Translations under genes and position numbers: made by a program
The notes under the pieces: model-generated
Seen by the model: only the letters and a program-made list of their open reading frames with translations
Databases searched by the model: none
What the model was told of the DNA's origin: nothing
Part shown: positions 62,111 to 64,000 of the stretch, piece after piece
How the letters are laid out: every line of letters starts with the position of its first letter
How positions within the stretch are numbered: the stretch's first letter is position 1
Source of the DNA: Apophysomyces variabilis
Lineage: Eukaryota; Mucoromycota; Mucoromycetes; Mucorales; Mucoraceae
Direction: 5' to 3'
DNA length: 64,000 bases
Assembly (NCBI GenBank): GCA_002749535.1
Contig: MZZL01000409.1
Location: forward strand, 2,496,160 to 2,560,159

Positions 62111-62269
62111 TTACTTAATTGCTGTTATATCCCCAGCAAAGTTCAACGGCATAAAACCATGAATAATGGTATTTGAGCTTGGGCTGCGTTTCTCTCGTCT
62201 CTTGCGTACGGGAGCGTTGTTGACGAGAGCTGGTTTGATTGCAGCATCACCTAATCTTGGGCAGACCAT
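62111..62269 (-). CDS. Possible small protein of 52 residues
   Basis: Short minus-strand frame beginning MVCPRLGDAAIKPALVNNAP, then a basic patch VRKRREKRSPSS and a moderately hydrophobic end (IIHGFMPLNFAG). It is flanked by AT-rich sequence and has a pyrimidine-poor leader. It is too short to judge, and may be one exon of a longer gene. Confidence 0.22.
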   Translation of the reverse strand: MVCPRLGDAAIKPALVNNAPVRKRREKRSPSSNTIIHGFMPLNFAGDITAIK

Positions 62270-63381
62270 TTTCTTCTTTCTGCAATAGACGTAGTAAAAG
62301 GTGGAAGCACTAATTTCTGTTTGAAAATGGAAAGGGATATATATCTGCCGAAACTATGAGTCATTGTTAAAGAGCCTTAATTGCATCAGACACAAAGTAA
62401 GTTGGGCTTATATTAAGGCCATTTATACTAGCTCTCTTTAAATGCAGACAATTTTGCATCTTGTCGATTCATTGTTGGTCGTCAATGTGCAATTACTGAT
62501 GTATGCATATCGATAAACATGGACGAACTGCCATGATAAAAGAAGGACAAAACAAAGAGAAACAGGAAAAAAGAAAGGAAGAAGTAAGTAGATGATACTG
62601 ATGAGGATAACAAAGTTCTATCCAACTATGCTAGTAATTCTATGTTTCAATAAAGCAATTGTCCGTCAAATGACCTATCGTAATATCCCTTTCATGCTGT
62701 AATTGTGCATATCAGCTTTACAACCTTTTCTAGTCAGTTTGCCGACCGAAGGCCATTGCCTGAAAGTCATTACATTATCTGGGATTTTCGATTGCACAGA
62801 TACAAAATTGATCTTGAGTAACATATAGTTACAGTCAATAAACTGCTAATGCAGCTTCATATGCATTTTTCAATCACACATATGAGAGTAAACTTTTCTT
62901 TGTTTGAAGCGAAGCGATGGGAACTTGAACGGATAGCTATTCAATGATTAGATTTCTTGTCGATTATATCTCCATACATCATATGCTTCAATTTTATGCA
63001 CATTTAATATGAGTATTCCTTTATCCTTTATTTCAGTGACAGATAGGGACACGCGGTATGCAGCCATAGTCTTCCACCAATGAATTGCAAGACTTTGACC
63101 GATTTTTTACACAAATGCCCTTCTCTTCCAGTTCGCACAGGATTTAATGGGATTATGCTTTCCAGGGGTGCGAAGCACGTTGCATGAGCGATATATCGGT
63201 CTGCGCCAAAGTACTTCAATTTCAACATCATGGCCTACTTTTGCTCAGCATGATCAAATTCCACTTTCCCCGCTGTAGATTGATACGACATTTTACTATA
63301 AAATCATTTGGTTGATTTTATGACAATTACAAATTAAATAATGCGAGGCGTGTTTCTGGAAATATCTATGCTGAAAGTTGA

Positions 63382-63944
63382 TTATATGCGGTAGTCTCGG
63401 AATTTGGAATAGACGTCGTCTTGTCTGTTCCAGAAGGAAGGTCGTTCAACTGTCACTCTTGGTAAGTTATCAATAGCTCTTGGTCTAACAGAGCGAAGGT
63501 TCTCTTCGGCTATTGTATCTTGAGATTGCGTTATAGTAGCTTGCGTTGGCAATGCTTGCCAGTGTACCGTCTTGCCATATTAGAAAAGTTGGAAATACAA
63601 ATGAGCTTACCTGGGCATGAGCTCCTAATTGCGCATAATCGCTGAAAGGAATATGTAGGCCGCTCAATCGCCATCGATCGTACAATGCTCGCCTTGCAGG
63701 ATCTCCCACAATGTCATAGGCAGTTTTAATGCGTTGATATGTTTCAGCATCGTTTGGTGACTTGTCCGGATGGTAACGTAATGCCAAGAGTTTATACTCG
63801 GTCTTAATCTGTTCTTGCTATGTAATCCGTTAACTTTAGAAGATGAGAGGGATTAGTTAGGTTATTTACCGTACTGGTATCCACACAATTCAATATAGCA
63901 TACAGATCTTCTTTTTCTAGTTGTTTGTCAAATATACTCTGCAT
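63382..63944 (-). CDS. DNAJC12-like J-domain co-chaperone
   Basis: Three exons: 63944-63870, 63817-63611 and 63570-63382, giving 156 residues. The J domain covers the first two exons: EKEDLYAILNCVDTSTQEQI, then LALRYHPDKS with the HPD motif that stimulates Hsp70, and IKTAYDIVGDPARRALYDRW. After it, SGLHIPFSDYAQLGAHAQTV continues as in DNAJC12, and the end SKFRDYRI matches the conserved DNAJC12 C-terminal KFRNYEI. The last intron is only 40 bp. Animal DNAJC12 assists folding of aromatic amino-acid hydroxylases and binds Hsc70; the fungal client is unknown. Confidence 0.9.
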
Positions 63945-64000
63945 CAGTTGGTAGAGGTAGAGAAGCAGAATGATGGCTGTAACCGTGGGAAATCAATGAG

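Larger units (their letters stand above)
61063..63381. other. Region of uncertain coding content between USO1 and the DNAJC12-like gene
   Basis: About 2.3 kb. A plus-strand frame of 143 codons opens at 61317. In another frame at about 61630-61766 there is a hydrophobic segment (LIAFMTLVILLLAIKLW) with a polar tail; together they might be the end of a membrane protein whose exons I could not join. A minus-strand 67-codon frame at 63028-63231 is also open. None is recognised. The remainder is AT-rich. Confidence 0.35.

Overview
This is eukaryotic nuclear DNA from a filamentous fungus, most likely an early-diverging one (Mucoromycota, Mucorales-like). Nearly every gene is broken by short GT-AG introns of about 40-120 bp. 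Genes are compact and lie on both strands. The gene content (TBCK, DNAJC12, UEV-type VPS37, selenoprotein-O with Cys, a Fanzor relic) is typical of basal fungi rather than yeasts. Exon models were built by hand from splice motifs, reading phase and remembered family conservation; no database search was run.

Layout. 1-5 kb: end of a WD40-like gene, ribosomal protein uS14 (RPS29), a Sho1-type osmosensor and a PRL-type phosphatase with a CAAX end. 5-8 kb: two minus-strand surface-protein genes, a Cys-rich secreted protein and a kelch receptor-like membrane protein. 8.3-13.3 kb: a 5-kb stretch with no gene I can support. 13-20 kb: a Yap-like bZIP factor, a small secreted Kre9-like protein, the mitochondrial i-AAA protease Yme1 and a small mitochondrial-type membrane protein. 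20-30.5 kb: TBCK, a purple-acid-phosphatase-like enzyme and a large nuclear protein with a winged-helix-like start and two APSES/KilA-N-like domains. 31-38.5 kb: ribosomal protein eL42, an acidic unknown protein, SelO and Noc2.

38.9-42.5 kb is a graveyard of mobile DNA: a decayed ORF, a 51-bp hAT-type terminal-repeat pair with an 8-bp target duplication, and a broken Fanzor (eukaryotic TnpB-like RNA-guided nuclease) gene. 43.5-52.4 kb returns to housekeeping genes: Atg11, the ESCRT-I subunit Vps37, a CaMK and Coq3. 53-54.8 kb holds decayed coding fragments. 55-57 kb carries a second kelch membrane protein, paralogous to the one at 6-8 kb. 58-61 kb is Uso1/p115 and 63.4-63.9 kb is a DNAJC12-like co-chaperone.

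Shared themes are membrane traffic and autophagy (TBCK, Vps37, Uso1, Atg11), mitochondria (Yme1, SelO, Coq3) and ribosome synthesis (uS14, eL42, Noc2). There is no sign of operons or gene clusters with a single pathway; neighbours appear to be independent genes.
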